This document shows, piece by piece, positions 17,165-26,192 of a stretch of 64,000 nt of DNA (the stretch's first letter is position 1; each line of letters starts with the position of its first letter). A program made the position numbers and the translations under genes. The stretch spans positions 83,360 through 147,359 of the forward strand of contig NZ_LOHZ01000023.1 in the NCBI RefSeq assembly GCF_001601575.1. Direction: 5' to 3'. The notes below the pieces were generated by a model. It made no database searches and was not told where the DNA came from. It was given only the letters and a program-made list of their open reading frames with translations. Source of the stretch: Thermovenabulum gondwanense. Its GTDB lineage: Bacteria > Bacillota > Thermosediminibacteria > Thermosediminibacterales > Thermosediminibacteraceae.

Positions 17165-17944
17165 ATGAATAATTTACTTGCCTTTGAGGCAAGAAAACTG
17201 ATAAGAGATGGTAAATGGCAGGGGCCAACCTGCGGTATGACCCTTGGTTTTGTCCAGGCTAATCTGGTAATACTTCCAAAAAAGTATGCATATGATTTTC
17301 TGCTATTTTCCTTTAGAAACCCCAAACCATGCCCCCTATTGGATGTATTAGATGCGGGAAACCCGGTCCCAAAAATAGCAAAGGATGGGGATATCAGGAC
17401 CGATATTCCGAAATACAGGATTTACAAAAACGGAACGCTTTTTGATGAGGTAACAGACATAAAAGAAATCTGGCAAGACGACTTCGTTTCCTTTTTGCTG
17501 GGATGCAGCTTTACCTTTGAAAAAGCATTATTAGAAAACGGTATCCCAGTAAGGCACATAGAAGAAAACAAGAATGTACCCATGTATATTACAAATATAG
17601 ATACAGTTCCTGCCGGTGTTTTTTCAGGAAAAATGGTAGTAAGCATGAGGCCGATACCGGAAAAATTGGTAATCCGTGCAGTTCAGGTAACATCAAGATT
17701 CCCTGCAGTACACGGCGCACCCGTTCATATAGGTGATCCTGTAAAAATTGGGATAAAAAATATTGAAAAGCCCGATTTTGGCGACCCTGTTGAGATTAAG
17801 GAAAACGAAGTGCCAGTTTTCTGGGCGTGCGGAGTTACTCCCCAATCCGTTGCATTGAGTTCAAAGCCGGATATCATGATTACCCATTCACCCGGACATA
17901 TGTTTATAACTGATTTAAAAGATGAAGAATTAGCTGTTTTATAA
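17165..17944 (+). CDS. ycsI: YcsI/DUF1445 family putative hydro-lyase (D-glutamate cyclase-like)
   Basis: The 259-residue protein has the DUF1445 landmarks CGMTLGFVQANLVILP near the start, DIPKYRIYKNG, then FLLGCSFTFE and a C-terminal ITHSPGHMFITD. The family is related to the N-terminal domain of D-glutamate cyclase (DGLUCY), which links D-glutamate and 5-oxo-D-proline. Last gene of the pxp operon, one nucleotide after pxpC, it may feed or drain the same pool. SD GGAGG lies inside the end of pxpC. Exact reaction not shown by sequence. Confidence 0.9.
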   Translation: MNNLLAFEARKLIRDGKWQGPTCGMTLGFVQANLVILPKKYAYDFLLFSFRNPKPCPLLDVLDAGNPVPKIAKDGDIRTDIPKYRIYKNGTLFDEVTDIKEIWQDDFVSFLLGCSFTFEKALLENGIPVRHIEENKNVPMYITNIDTVPAGVFSGKMVVSMRPIPEKLVIRAVQVTSRFPAVHGAPVHIGDPVKIGIKNIEKPDFGDPVEIKENEVPVFWACGVTPQSVALSSKPDIMITHSPGHMFITDLKDEELAVL

Positions 17945-17952
17945 TTATAGTA

Positions 17953-17987
17953 AATCCCCCGAGAAAATTTTTCGGGGGATTTTTTAA
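17953..17987 (+). terminator. Terminator of the pxp operon
   Basis: ATCCCCCGA, an 8-nt loop and TCGGGGGAT are followed by TTTTTT. Confidence 0.88.
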
Positions 17988-17999
17988 GTTTTTCTATAT

Positions 18000-18100
18000 T
18001 CTAAACCTTATTAATAGGTAGGCCTAATATATCTTCGCATGCTTCCTTTATACACTCCGATATCGTAAATAATTCATAAAAATTTAACAAAAAATATCAA
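18000..18100 (-). pseudogene. Possible short gene remnant, unknown
   Basis: On the minus strand about 30 codons ending at a TAG near 18003 read ...ELFTISECIKEACEDILGLPINKV with protein-like composition and no start codon or SD. This looks like the last piece of a lost gene; I cannot name it. The rest of 17988-18190 is A/T-rich with no other coding signal. Confidence 0.25.
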
Positions 18101-18137
18101 ATTATAGGTTTATAATTAATGTAGAAATAAAATAAAA

Positions 18138-18168
18138 AATACCCTGTTTTTTATAAACCAGGGTGGAA
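18138..18168 (-). terminator. Minus-strand terminator-like hairpin
   Basis: On the minus strand ACCCTGG...CAGGGT is followed by ATTTTTTATTTTA. It could end transcription coming from degV, whose stop lies about 330 bp away. Confidence 0.45.
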
Positions 18169-18196
18169 GAATTTAAAAAATTCCTAATTAATAATA

Positions 18197-18225
18197 TTGA
18201 CATTGCTGGACAAGTATATTAAAAT
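18197..18225 (+). promoter_or_regulatory. Sigma-A promoter of a candidate small RNA
   Basis: Consensus -35 TTGACA (18197-18202), 17-bp spacer, -10 TAAAAT (18220-18225). No ORF follows, only a structured region ending in a terminator. Confidence 0.6.
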
Positions 18226-18231
18226 TATTTT

Positions 18232-18345
18232 TAGAAGAATTAATATTTAAAAAATTGCGCAAATAAGGGAGTTCTTCGAAACCTCCCTTTCCAAAGCCTC
18301 AGCATTCCCCTATCCCCCCACTTTGCTGAGGCTCTTTTATTTTTA
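18232..18345 (+). ncRNA. Candidate C-rich trans-acting small RNA
   Basis: The predicted transcript is about 110 nt. It holds a hairpin AAGGGAG/CTCCCTT (18265-18289) and a terminator stem AGCCTCAGCA/TGCTGAGGCT (18295-18333) whose 19-nt loop contains CCCCTATCCCCCC, followed by a T-rich run. No ORF with an SD is present. C-rich loops of this kind in Firmicute sRNAs pair with G-rich SD sequences of target mRNAs, so I infer a translational regulator. It resembles no RNA family that I can name. Confidence 0.5.
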
Positions 18346-18495
18346 AGCTCATGAATTAATATATCAAACACAAATATTTTTTTCAATATGTTTTTGAAAT
18401 TTTTTTACTTATTTTTATATTTTTCTTATTGACAATTTTTTTATTGCTTTGATAAAATACGTTTTAATTTGTCAAAAAATAGCAGAGGATTATTT

Positions 18496-19323
18496 TTACC
18501 CGAAGGAAATAATCATCCCGCCCTTACCAGCATAGGTTCCCATAGTGGAACCCATGGGACATACAATAACCTCTTTGGGGTTAAATCTTTCTTTTATTAC
18601 CCCTTTCAGGAAATTAGCGTCTTCTTCATTATCTAAATGAGTGATACCAAAGATTTTTTCGGAAAAGTCCTTGCCTCTTTCCGATATAACTTCTACCGCT
18701 CTCATAAGAAATCTTTTTTTACCTCTTACCTTATCCAGAACCTCTACCGCACCTTCCACCGCGTGCAAAATTACCTTGATATCAAGGACCTTTGCTAAGG
18801 AACCCTGAAATCTGCTCAACCTTCCACCCTTTACTATGTTCTCCAAGGTATCCAGAAGGATTAGTATACTCATTTCCTTTCTTACCGCATCCAACTTCTC
18901 TATTATCTCATCAATGCTCAGCCCTTCGGCTGCCCATTTAGCCGCTTTTATCACCTGAATTCCCTGGCCGAGAGAACCTGCAAGAGTATCATAAACCTTT
19001 ACCTTTTCCCCCAGCATGTTTTTTGCCACACAGGCTGATTGGAAAGTACCGCTTAGCTTTGAAGAAAGCGTAAGGCAAAGCACCTGTCCTTTTTTCGATA
19101 GTTCCTGAAATACATTAAAAAAGTTATAGGGTGAGGGCTGAGATGTTACCGGAAGTTCCCGGGAACTTAACATCTTTTGTTGAAATTCCAGCGGTGAAAG
19201 GTCAACTCCTTCCCTGTACTCCACTCCATTAATTTTCACCGTTAAAGGCACTACATGAATATTATGCTCCTTTAAAATTTCTGCGGGAAGGTCCGCCGCA
19301 CTGTCGGTTACAATATGAATCAT
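18496..19323 (-). CDS. DegV family fatty-acid-binding protein
   Basis: The 275-residue protein opens with MIHIVTDSAADLP and has TSQPSPYNF and KLSGTFQSA, standard DegV landmarks. DegV proteins bind a fatty acid between two domains and act as carriers for fatty acid kinase (FakA), giving acyl-phosphate for phospholipid synthesis. The gene is monocistronic. A near-consensus plus-strand promoter (TTGACA at 18429, TAAAAT at 18453) lies just past its 3' end and points into it. Confidence 0.93.
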   Translation of the reverse strand: MIHIVTDSAADLPAEILKEHNIHVVPLTVKINGVEYREGVDLSPLEFQQKMLSSRELPVTSQPSPYNFFNVFQELSKKGQVLCLTLSSKLSGTFQSACVAKNMLGEKVKVYDTLAGSLGQGIQVIKAAKWAAEGLSIDEIIEKLDAVRKEMSILILLDTLENIVKGGRLSRFQGSLAKVLDIKVILHAVEGAVEVLDKVRGKKRFLMRAVEVISERGKDFSEKIFGITHLDNEEDANFLKGVIKERFNPKEVIVCPMGSTMGTYAGKGGMIISFG

Positions 19324-19433
19324 ACAAAATACCCCTTTTTTTAATTTATTTTTCTTTGTTTATAATTAGATTATTACAAAATTAAGAATATTTTTCAATA
19401 AATTTTACATTAAATTATAAATAGGAAAAAGCA

Positions 19434-19458
19434 AGAGGCAGGGAATTTTCCTGCCTCT
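19434..19458 (-). terminator. Terminator after the lipoyl-domain gene
   Basis: AGAGGCAGG, 7-nt loop, CCTGCCTCT, with T runs on both strands. Confidence 0.8.
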
Positions 19459-19460
19459 TT

Positions 19461-19703
19461 TTAGTTTATATCTTCAATTATCCCAATAGGAGTTCCTACC
19501 TCAGCCACACAGCCTTCATTTACAAGTATTTTTTTCAAAATACCTTCATTTGCTGCGGTGATCATTATATTTACCTTCCCGGTAAAAATTTCCACAACTT
19601 CTTCCCCTGCTTTAACTTCTTCGCCTTCTTTTTTCAACCACTTTATAACGGTTCCTTCTCTCATCGTCAAACCGTGTTTCGGCATCGATATAAAATATTC
19701 CAT
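19461..19703 (-). CDS. Stand-alone lipoyl/biotinyl-domain protein
   Basis: The 80 residues form one lipoyl domain of E2 type: MPKHGLTMREGTV, EGEEVKAGE, then FTGKVNIMI with Lys43 in the hairpin turn as the site for lipoyl attachment, and VAEVGTPIGII. There is no catalytic E2 core or E1/E3 gene nearby. It is encoded 3 bp after a membrane protein gene, so the two probably act together. Lipoate ligase and a likely lipoate transporter are encoded 24 kb away. Confidence 0.85.
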   Translation of the reverse strand: MEYFISMPKHGLTMREGTVIKWLKKEGEEVKAGEEVVEIFTGKVNIMITAANEGILKKILVNEGCVAEVGTPIGIIEDIN

Positions 19704-19706
19704 CGG

Positions 19707-20789
19707 TTACACCACTAAAGGTGTGATAATCATTGCCAGGATAAAAGCTGAAATTATCCTGATGATAATTCCTACAACCGCTGCTTCTAAAGCTTCCTGA
19801 GCGGTCAAATCGGAATTCTGCGACCAAACCGCCGGAATCTGTGCTAAGGGTATTTGAAGAGGAAAGCCCGAAGCTGCAATGATAAAGGAACCTATGGCAA
19901 AACGGGGAGGTATATTTTTTATGGTCTGAACAAGGGTGTTCATGGCAAGGGTTGGAGAAACCAGTATGGACTGTATTCCCGTCTGAGGATCAATGGAGAG
20001 AGCCCCGAGAAATCCTGTCAGGGCATTTTCTATGGGCTTCCATATGCCGATATAATCCAGGGCCCCCATTATTGCAAAAATTACCGCTGCTGCCGGTATC
20101 AAAAGCAGGAACAAGAGTTCCGCGCCTTCCCGGGCACCGTTAAAAATAGTGGGGACAATAGGCGTGCTGGGGGTAAACCGGGGCATATCGGAAATATCTT
20201 TAAAGCTGACGTTTCTGTAAAGGGTGACCTTTAACAATAGAGGAACGAGGATAACCGGCAAAAAAAGCCCTATGAATATTACAGGAAAAGCCCAGATGCC
20301 GCCGGTAGCAAAGGCTAAAATACCGAGCATCAAAGTGGAAAAGGATTGATTTCCCTGACACATGGTGGCTACCGCAATTTTTTGCTCGTCTTTTGTTGCT
20401 CCTACCTTTTTCAAATAGGGGGCTGTTATTCTGCCCGCAGCATTTATATCTCCCAGGATATTGTAAATTGCGGGAACTATTACAAGGGGTGTAATTTTAA
20501 TCCACCGGGCCAGAGGTATATATAATCTTACAAGAGCATCGGTGAATCCGAGTCTTTCAAGAATCCTTCCGGTCATAACACTCAGGATTATAGCGCACCC
20601 AAGGGTTCCAGTTAAATATACCTTTACTATAACGGGGACGGTTTTGTTAACCATGGCATCGAAAATTCCGCCTATCACTCCGGGCCTGAAAAATAATACC
20701 GCAAGGGATAATCCCAGAACCGTAAGGCCTACGTATTCGATTCTTTCCATCTTCCTGGTGCCCAATACTTCTTTTTCTTTAACCGCCAT
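19707..20789 (-). CDS. Nucleoside-recognition (Gate) domain membrane protein, CD0519/CD1768 type
   Basis: The 360-residue protein has about eight membrane segments and the Gate-type pattern PAIYNILGDINAAGRI, ATMCQGNQSFSTLM and a late SPTLAMNTLVQTI. Such proteins occur in Clostridia and are described as putative transporters; the substrate is not known. Cotranscription with a lipoyl-domain protein is unusual for a transporter. SD GGAGGGG supports the ATG at 20789. Confidence 0.7.
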   Translation of the reverse strand: MAVKEKEVLGTRKMERIEYVGLTVLGLSLAVLFFRPGVIGGIFDAMVNKTVPVIVKVYLTGTLGCAIILSVMTGRILERLGFTDALVRLYIPLARWIKITPLVIVPAIYNILGDINAAGRITAPYLKKVGATKDEQKIAVATMCQGNQSFSTLMLGILAFATGGIWAFPVIFIGLFLPVILVPLLLKVTLYRNVSFKDISDMPRFTPSTPIVPTIFNGAREGAELLFLLLIPAAAVIFAIMGALDYIGIWKPIENALTGFLGALSIDPQTGIQSILVSPTLAMNTLVQTIKNIPPRFAIGSFIIAASGFPLQIPLAQIPAVWSQNSDLTAQEALEAAVVGIIIRIISAFILAMIITPLVV

Positions 20790-20887
20790 AATACCCCTCC
20801 TTAAAATTTAATTGATTGATTTTTTTAAGAATAATTTATTTAAAAATTTTTCCCCATCACCCCCCAGAGAGGACCTTATTTTAATTG

Positions 20888-21895
20888 TTACATCTTTTTT
20901 ATCAGATAATTTTGGCTTATATAATCCGCATATTCCTTTATTTTGTCCGAGCCGAAGGCCACGACCGGGAATGAGTAAACCTTTTCCCTGAAAATGCGAA
21001 TCTCGATATCGTCTTTTAAGTAAGATTTTAAAGCCAGGGCTAAAGGTAATCCATTTTCAAAGATTTCATAAGCATGGGAATTTCCGCATATGAAATTAAG
21101 GCCCAATTCCTTTGCCTTTTCGACAAGAGGGCTTTCCCTCTTTACCCGGCTTATGGAGCATATTACGGTATCGATTTCGGGATATTCCGATTTTGCTTTT
21201 AAAAGATGTACCGGTTCAAATCCGGTATGGGGGAAAATATGTAAAATGTGCTGTACCTTTGAATCCGGGTTCCCAAGGTAAATCTCGGCTAAAGCTGCCG
21301 TTGCTGAATTAATCAGATCTTCATTGCCGTATGCGCTCTTTTCCTTTTCTAAAGACAGAAATTCTCTTTTAATATCCATAAAGGAATTTATTCTTTCTAT
21401 CATATCCTTCAGCGTATTGATGCCTTCCAGGACTTTACCCACATACATTATATTTCCCGGTATCCCTCCGTAACTTATATCCACCTTATACGCCCTGTGA
21501 CCGTGAATATAAGAAATCCCCGGGTGCAGGCCGTGAAAAGCTTCGTGCAATTCTATTACCGATATTCCGTATAATCCGAGGTAGTTTTTCAGGGTTACAC
21601 CCCCTGAATTCGCCGCATCAGCTACCGGATGATGGGCAATTATCAGGTCCACGCCCGTAGCCCCGGCAAGCTCAATGGACTGCTCGGTGAGGGTCATGGT
21701 AATAGCAACCTTTTTAACTTCTTTTTCCGGGTCGCCAAACACCAGTCCCGGGATTTCAATAACCTCCTTGCCAGGTATATTTGAAGATTTCATTACCACA
21801 AAGGGGTTTTTACCCAGAGTGATATCCGACAGGTCCGCAACTACCCTTCCTCCCGTTATTTCGTTTAAAGCGCTAACAATTTCCTTGATTTTCAA
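20888..21895 (-). CDS. Nif3-like dinuclear metal-centre protein
   Basis: The 335-residue protein shows GVDLIIAHHPV, where the His pair binds metal, a second His-rich block (HEAFHGLHPGISYIHGH) and a C-terminal FICGNSHAYEIFENGLP. It fits the NIF3/DUF34 family, toroidal hexamers with two metal ions and a still-debated role (GTP cyclohydrolase-like or scaffold). Translation starts at TTG behind AGGAGG. Expression appears controlled by a long structured leader. Confidence 0.82.
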   Translation of the reverse strand: MKIKEIVSALNEITGGRVVADLSDITLGKNPFVVMKSSNIPGKEVIEIPGLVFGDPEKEVKKVAITMTLTEQSIELAGATGVDLIIAHHPVADAANSGGVTLKNYLGLYGISVIELHEAFHGLHPGISYIHGHRAYKVDISYGGIPGNIMYVGKVLEGINTLKDMIERINSFMDIKREFLSLEKEKSAYGNEDLINSATAALAEIYLGNPDSKVQHILHIFPHTGFEPVHLLKAKSEYPEIDTVICSISRVKRESPLVEKAKELGLNFICGNSHAYEIFENGLPLALALKSYLKDDIEIRIFREKVYSFPVVAFGSDKIKEYADYISQNYLIKKM

Positions 21896-21924
21896 AATTT
21901 ATTCCTCCTTTTAAAAAATTTAAA

Positions 21925-22058
21925 GGCCGCCAAATAAATACCGCAAAAGGGTATGTAAGAAAATCTTACACCCTGCAGCATTTATCTGACGGCCTCGAGC
22001 TATCCCTCTAAAGGGGATCTCTCTTATCCAGTCATTTCCACCATATTCAGCTTGTCTA
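21925..22058 (-). ncRNA. Structured 5' leader of the nif3-like gene (attenuator or riboswitch candidate)
   Basis: The transcript from the promoter at 22065-22093 folds into a hairpin at 21997-22023 (GAG..AUCCCC/GAGGGAU..CUC) and then a 70-nt hairpin (21925-21994) with closing helix GGCCG/CGGCC and several inner helices. A U-rich stretch follows directly, then the SD AGGAGG. This is the layout of a terminator-controlled leader. I do not recognise the fold among known riboswitches. Confidence 0.55.
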
Positions 22059-22064
22059 TATAAA

Positions 22065-22093
22065 AATATACAGTGAATATATTATTTTGTCAA
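22065..22093 (-). promoter_or_regulatory. Sigma-A promoter of the nif3 leader
   Basis: Minus-strand TTGACA (22093-22088), 17-bp spacer and TATATT (22070-22065). It lies directly after the stop codon of the DUF2294 gene. Confidence 0.7.
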
Positions 22094-22108
22094 TAGTATT
22101 TATTTTCA

Positions 22109-22480
22109 CTATGAAGATTTCTCCAAAAATTCTTCCACGGGCATTGTGGTAATTATAATAGTGCCGGCATATTCCTGTTCCGGATCGTAATCTTTCAGGA
22201 GGCTTTTTATTTTAAGTCCGGTTTCCTCTTCAAACTTTTGTTTGAACCTCAGTTTAAACTCGGAGAGTAGCGCTAAATCCATCAACCTGGTGACAAAATA
22301 TTCTTTTTCATCCAGGTGTTTTAAAACGGATATTCTTTTATTGCAGGCTATTATCACTATTTTATCTCCAAAGATTTCGACCTTCTGCCAATCCAGCCCC
22401 CTGCCGTACATTTCCTCATTTACTTTGTTATTTATTTTCATAATGAGCTGTTTAAAGTCCCCAAACTTTTTTGGATTCAT
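22109..22480 (-). CDS. DUF2294 (Na-translocating-like) family protein
   Basis: The 123-residue protein has the DUF2294 layout: a helical N-terminus (INNKVNEEMYGRGLDW), then VEIFGDKIVIIACNKRISVL and a final mixed stretch. It is a small soluble protein of unknown role found in Firmicutes and Cyanobacteria. SD GGAGGAG precedes the ATG. Confidence 0.7.
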   Translation of the reverse strand: MNPKKFGDFKQLIMKINNKVNEEMYGRGLDWQKVEIFGDKIVIIACNKRISVLKHLDEKEYFVTRLMDLALLSEFKLRFKQKFEEETGLKIKSLLKDYDPEQEYAGTIIITTMPVEEFLEKSS

Positions 22481-22569
22481 AGTCTCCTCCTTTTAATAAA
22501 ATAAGTAACCTATTTACCGTATTTTGAATAATATAAGATATACCGTTATACTTCTTGAGGAGGGTCAAT

Positions 22570-23034
22570 ATGGAAATAGGCGTTGAGTTTTTTACCAACA
22601 GGACTACATTCATTTCGGATTTTTATGAGTTTCATAATATAATACTTATTAATGATTCCGAAATAAAAGAAACCTCATCCAGCGATATTTTCAAGTTTTC
22701 CGGCTGTGTTCTTGGAGGAAAGAGAATTGCTGCCATAGGAAGAAAAAAAGTTTACGATTTTAAAAACTATACGGAGACTTTTGAAGCAGAACCTGCAAAA
22801 CCGTTTAAAATACTTTTTTTAGATCTGGAAGATAAAATTTACCTGAAAGTGAACACAAATATTTTTTTAGATCCCGGTAGATTCGTTGAGGAATTATCTT
22901 TAAAAATTTACTCGGAAAAAAATTCTCACATAGCCGCACTGAATTCACCCTATATTAAAATAGATTGGCCCGGGCGAGGAGAGTACATTTTAGATATAAC
23001 GGAGCTAATTAACGATTTATACCGGAAAAGGTAA
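22570..23034 (+). CDS. Hypothetical protein (154 aa)
   Basis: The ATG at 22570 follows GAGGAGGG; a TTG at 22555 lies before the SD and is not used. The protein is a single soluble domain, rich in beta-type segments (RIAAIGRKKVYDF, KILFLDLEDKIYLKV), without signal peptide, membrane helix or known motif. It is divergent from the DUF2294 gene. I cannot assign a family. Confidence 0.6.
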   Translation: MEIGVEFFTNRTTFISDFYEFHNIILINDSEIKETSSSDIFKFSGCVLGGKRIAAIGRKKVYDFKNYTETFEAEPAKPFKILFLDLEDKIYLKVNTNIFLDPGRFVEELSLKIYSEKNSHIAALNSPYIKIDWPGRGEYILDITELINDLYRKR

Positions 23035-23125
23035 GAATCTCCTCCTTTCCTAATTTTGTTTCAAAAAATTATATTAAATAAAATTTTATCACTATTTCGT
23101 AAAATTTATCAATATTTTTTTGAGA

Positions 23126-23152
23126 ACCGCCCCTAACTTATAACGGGGCGGT
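23126..23152. terminator. Shared hairpin between convergent genes
   Basis: ACCGCCCC (23126-23133) pairs with GGGGCGGT (23145-23152), between the genes ending at 23034 and 23158. T runs are weak on both sides. Confidence 0.55.
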
Positions 23153-23157
23153 AAATT

Positions 23158-23889
23158 TTAGAAAACCAATTTTTGAGCGGTAGACTTTTTCCGGCATTTG
23201 TCACAAAGAAATTCTTCCGCCTCTAAGCCGTATTTTTGCTTTAAAAATTCATACTGTTCGCGGGTCGTAAAATAGTTTCCGCAAACGCTGCATTTTACGA
23301 GCTCAAAGGTTTTATCCCAGATAACCCTTTTGCCCTCAAATTCCTTTAAAGCTATCGCCCCCGTAGGACAAACCTGGGCACACGCACCGCACCCGATACA
23401 GTCTTCGGGAGGTTCTTCGAAGGGAGGAGAAATTTTTTTTGTAATCCCCCGGTTCACCGACGATATCGCATAAACACCCACCGCCTCGCATGCCCTCACG
23501 CAAAGTCCGCATAGAATGCACTTTTCTCCTTTATCTACATTAAACCTTTTTTCTTCAGGAACTTTGTATTCTTCTTTAAGTTTTCTTATATGTTCGCTTT
23601 CCGGTGCCCTTGCCGCAAGAAGCCTTATTATGTTTTTCCTCATCCTTCTTATTTTGTCTGAATTTGTTAAAACTTCTATTTCATTGGTTACGGGGTAAAG
23701 GCAGGACACAACCACCTTATTTTTACCACCTTCGATCACCTCCACAATGCAGAGCCTGCAGCTTCCCTGCCCCGGCAGGGCGTCCGTATGGCACAATGTG
23801 GGTATATGTATGCCGTTTCTTTTTGCAACCTCGAGTATATATTCCCCGTAATTTGCCTCACATTCCAAACCGTCAATTTTTATTTTCAT
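23158..23889 (-). CDS. NuoG-like iron-sulfur subunit of the AOR complex
   Basis: The 243-residue protein has an N-terminal [2Fe-2S] ferredoxin domain ([22 protein letters not shown]), a segment like the His-Cys [4Fe-4S] region of NuoG, two [4Fe-4S] motifs ([22 protein letters not shown]) and a C-terminal four-Cys knuckle (CSVCG...CDKC). It corresponds to the N-terminal part of NuoG/HndD without the H-cluster or NuoG core. It should pass electrons between the flavin subunit and ferredoxin. Overlap with the NuoF-like gene is 4 bp. Confidence 0.88.
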   Translation of the reverse strand: MKIKIDGLECEANYGEYILEVAKRNGIHIPTLCHTDALPGQGSCRLCIVEVIEGGKNKVVVSCLYPVTNEIEVLTNSDKIRRMRKNIIRLLAARAPESEHIRKLKEEYKVPEEKRFNVDKGEKCILCGLCVRACEAVGVYAISSVNRGITKKISPPFEEPPEDCIGCGACAQVCPTGAIALKEFEGKRVIWDKTFELVKCSVCGNYFTTREQYEFLKQKYGLEAEEFLCDKCRKKSTAQKLVF

Positions 23890-25721
23890 CCTTCCCGCCT
23901 CCCCATAACTTCGATGGCGTTAAACCTGCAGGCTTCCCTGCAGGCTCCGCAGACTATACATTTGTTGTTGTCTATTACATAGGGGCTTTTGGGTTTTGAA
24001 AAAATAGCACCGGCAGGGCATTTTTTTGCACATACCCCGCACCGTTTGCAAAGCTCCTGATTTATCCTGTAAGAGGTAAGCTCCTTACATACCCCTGCAG
24101 GGCACCGCTTTTCTTTTATATGAGCAAGATATTCATCTTTGAAGTATTTAATTGTAGTAAGCACCGGATTGGGGGCGGTTTTCCCAAGCCCGCACAAAGA
24201 AGCCTCCCTTACCGTTTCCGCAAGTTCCAGTAAAAGCTTGATATCCTCTTCCCTTCCCTTACCGGCGCATATATCCTCCAGTATTTCCAGCATCCGCCTT
24301 ATTCCTTCCCGGCAGGGAGTGCACTTTCCACAGGATTCTTCCGAAAGGAATTTCAGGTAATATCTTGCAACTTCAACCATGCAGTTGCTCTCATCCATTA
24401 CTATCATACCGCCAGAGCCCATCATGGATCCTGCCTTATCAAGGGAATCGAAATCAACGGGTAAATCCAGAAGGGATTCGGGTATACATCCTCCCGAAGG
24501 CCCTCCCGTCTGTACGGCCTTAAATTTTTTTCCACCGGGGATGCCTCCGCCGATATCGAAAATGATTTCCCTCAAGGTAACCCCCATGGGCACTTCAATA
24601 AGCCCCGTATTGTTTACCTTGCCTACCAGTGAAAAAACTTTTGTACCCTTGCTTTTTTCGGTGCCTATGGAGGAAAACCACTTTGCTCCCCGATCAACGA
24701 TAACGGGTACGTTTGCCCATGTCTCCACATTGTTTAAAACCGTAGGCTGTCCCCATAATCCTTTTTCCGTAGACCTTATGTATTTTACCCTGGGTTCTCC
24801 TACCCTTCCTTCTATAGAGGCCATAAGGGCTGTGGATTCTCCGCATACAAAAGCCCCTCCGCCCCTGACAATTTCTATATCCAGGTTAAAACCGCTGCCC
24901 AAAATATTCTCGCCTAAGAATCCCCTTCCATAAGCATCCTTTATTGCCCTTGAGACATTCTTTACCGCAAGGGCGTACTCATCCCTTATATAGACGAACC
25001 CTTTTTGGGCACCTACGGCATAAGCACCTATTATCATCCCTTCTATAATGCTATGCGGATCTCCTTCCATTACACTCCTGTCCATAAAAGCCCCGGGGTC
25101 TCCCTCATCGCCGTTACATATAACGTATTTCGGAAAACTGTTTATTTTTTTTGCCTGCTTCCACTTGTAACCGGTAGGAAATCCCGCACCTCCCCTTCCC
25201 CTTAAACCCGATTTTTCTACCTCATTAATTATCTCATCGGGCGACATTTCAAACAAAGCCTTTTTAAGTGCCCTGTAGCCTCCCCTTTGGATATAATCCT
25301 CGATATTGGCCGGGTCTATCTGACCAATATTTCGCAAAGCAATTTTTTTCTGCCTTTTAAAAAACTCGCTTTCCTTGTGGGATTTAACCTTTTTACCCGT
25401 TTTTATATCCAGATATAGAAGCCTTTCAATAATCTCACCTTTTAAGAGGGTCTTTTCGAAAATTTCATCCACATCCGAAATCTTAACCTTGCAGTAAAAA
25501 ATATCCTCCGGTAGAATGGTAATTACCGGCCCTTTTTCACAAAGGCCGTTACAACCCGTTGTTTTAAGCACGGGCTTAACCGATATATCTTCACCGGCAG
25601 CTTCTACCCTTTTTTTAAGCTCTCTATATATTTCATAACTGTTGTTAGCCAAACAGCCCGTACCGCAGCATATCAATACCGTTTTTTTATCGGGCATATT
25701 ATCCTCAACCATTTTCCTCAC
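23886..25721 (-). CDS. NuoF-like NAD(P)H/FMN-binding subunit (HndC/BfuB type)
   Basis: The 611 residues hold an N-terminal thioredoxin-like [2Fe-2S] domain (CCGTGC, TGCNGLC), a NuoF core with the FMN/NADH glycine loop ([14 protein letters not shown]), the [4Fe-4S] site [12 protein letters not shown] and two C-terminal [4Fe-4S] motifs ([22 protein letters not shown]). This order matches the flavin subunits of bifurcating hydrogenases and Bfu-type enzymes. It would exchange electrons with NAD(P) and ferredoxin. It sits in the AOR operon, with no hydrogenase gene nearby. Confidence 0.92.
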   Translation of the reverse strand: MRKMVEDNMPDKKTVLICCGTGCLANNSYEIYRELKKRVEAAGEDISVKPVLKTTGCNGLCEKGPVITILPEDIFYCKVKISDVDEIFEKTLLKGEIIERLLYLDIKTGKKVKSHKESEFFKRQKKIALRNIGQIDPANIEDYIQRGGYRALKKALFEMSPDEIINEVEKSGLRGRGGAGFPTGYKWKQAKKINSFPKYVICNGDEGDPGAFMDRSVMEGDPHSIIEGMIIGAYAVGAQKGFVYIRDEYALAVKNVSRAIKDAYGRGFLGENILGSGFNLDIEIVRGGGAFVCGESTALMASIEGRVGEPRVKYIRSTEKGLWGQPTVLNNVETWANVPVIVDRGAKWFSSIGTEKSKGTKVFSLVGKVNNTGLIEVPMGVTLREIIFDIGGGIPGGKKFKAVQTGGPSGGCIPESLLDLPVDFDSLDKAGSMMGSGGMIVMDESNCMVEVARYYLKFLSEESCGKCTPCREGIRRMLEILEDICAGKGREEDIKLLLELAETVREASLCGLGKTAPNPVLTTIKYFKDEYLAHIKEKRCPAGVCKELTSYRINQELCKRCGVCAKKCPAGAIFSKPKSPYVIDNNKCIVCGACREACRFNAIEVMGRREG

Positions 25722-26160
25722 CCCCTAAGCTGCTAAAAATTTCCTTTAACATATCCGGCTTAAGGTTGCCGTAAACCCTTTCGTTTATCATCATGACGGG
25801 GGCTATGGCACAGGAGCCGAGGCAGTTAACCGTCTCCAAAGAAAATTTACCGTCCGGAGTTATTTCTCCCGGCAAAAGGGAGAGCTCCCTTTTAATTTCT
25901 TCCAAGAGATTCATGGAGCCTCTTATATGGCAGGCGGTACCGTCGCAAACCCTTATAACGTATTTCCCTTTGGGTTTCAGGCTTAATGCCCTGTAGAAAG
26001 TTGCCATGCTGTAAAGGCTGCTTAAAGGAATATCCAGGTACTCCCGGACTTCGTTTAAAGCTTTTCGCGGTAAATAGTTGTACGTCCTTTGAATATCCTG
26101 GAGAATTGCAAGAAGAAATCGTCTTTCTTTCGGATACCGCTTCAGTATGGATTCAATCAT
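25705..26160 (-). CDS. NuoE-like [2Fe-2S] thioredoxin-fold subunit
   Basis: The 151-residue protein has the four-Cys [2Fe-2S] pattern CDGTAC...CLGSC and the helical N-terminus ([27 protein letters not shown]) of NuoE/HndA. It pairs with the NuoF-like subunit, whose gene it overlaps by 17 bp. Together with the NuoG-like protein it makes a diaphorase module that links the tungsten enzyme to NAD(P). Confidence 0.93.
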   Translation of the reverse strand: MIESILKRYPKERRFLLAILQDIQRTYNYLPRKALNEVREYLDIPLSSLYSMATFYRALSLKPKGKYVIRVCDGTACHIRGSMNLLEEIKRELSLLPGEITPDGKFSLETVNCLGSCAIAPVMMINERVYGNLKPDMLKEIFSSLGGEENG

Positions 26161-26192
26161 ATGCTCACCTTCCTCAAAAATAAAAAGCCGTT

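Noticed and set aside
24379..24933. Plus-strand frame of 184 codons inside the NuoF-like gene
   Set aside because: Pro/Ser-rich mirror of a strongly supported gene; no SD or domain.
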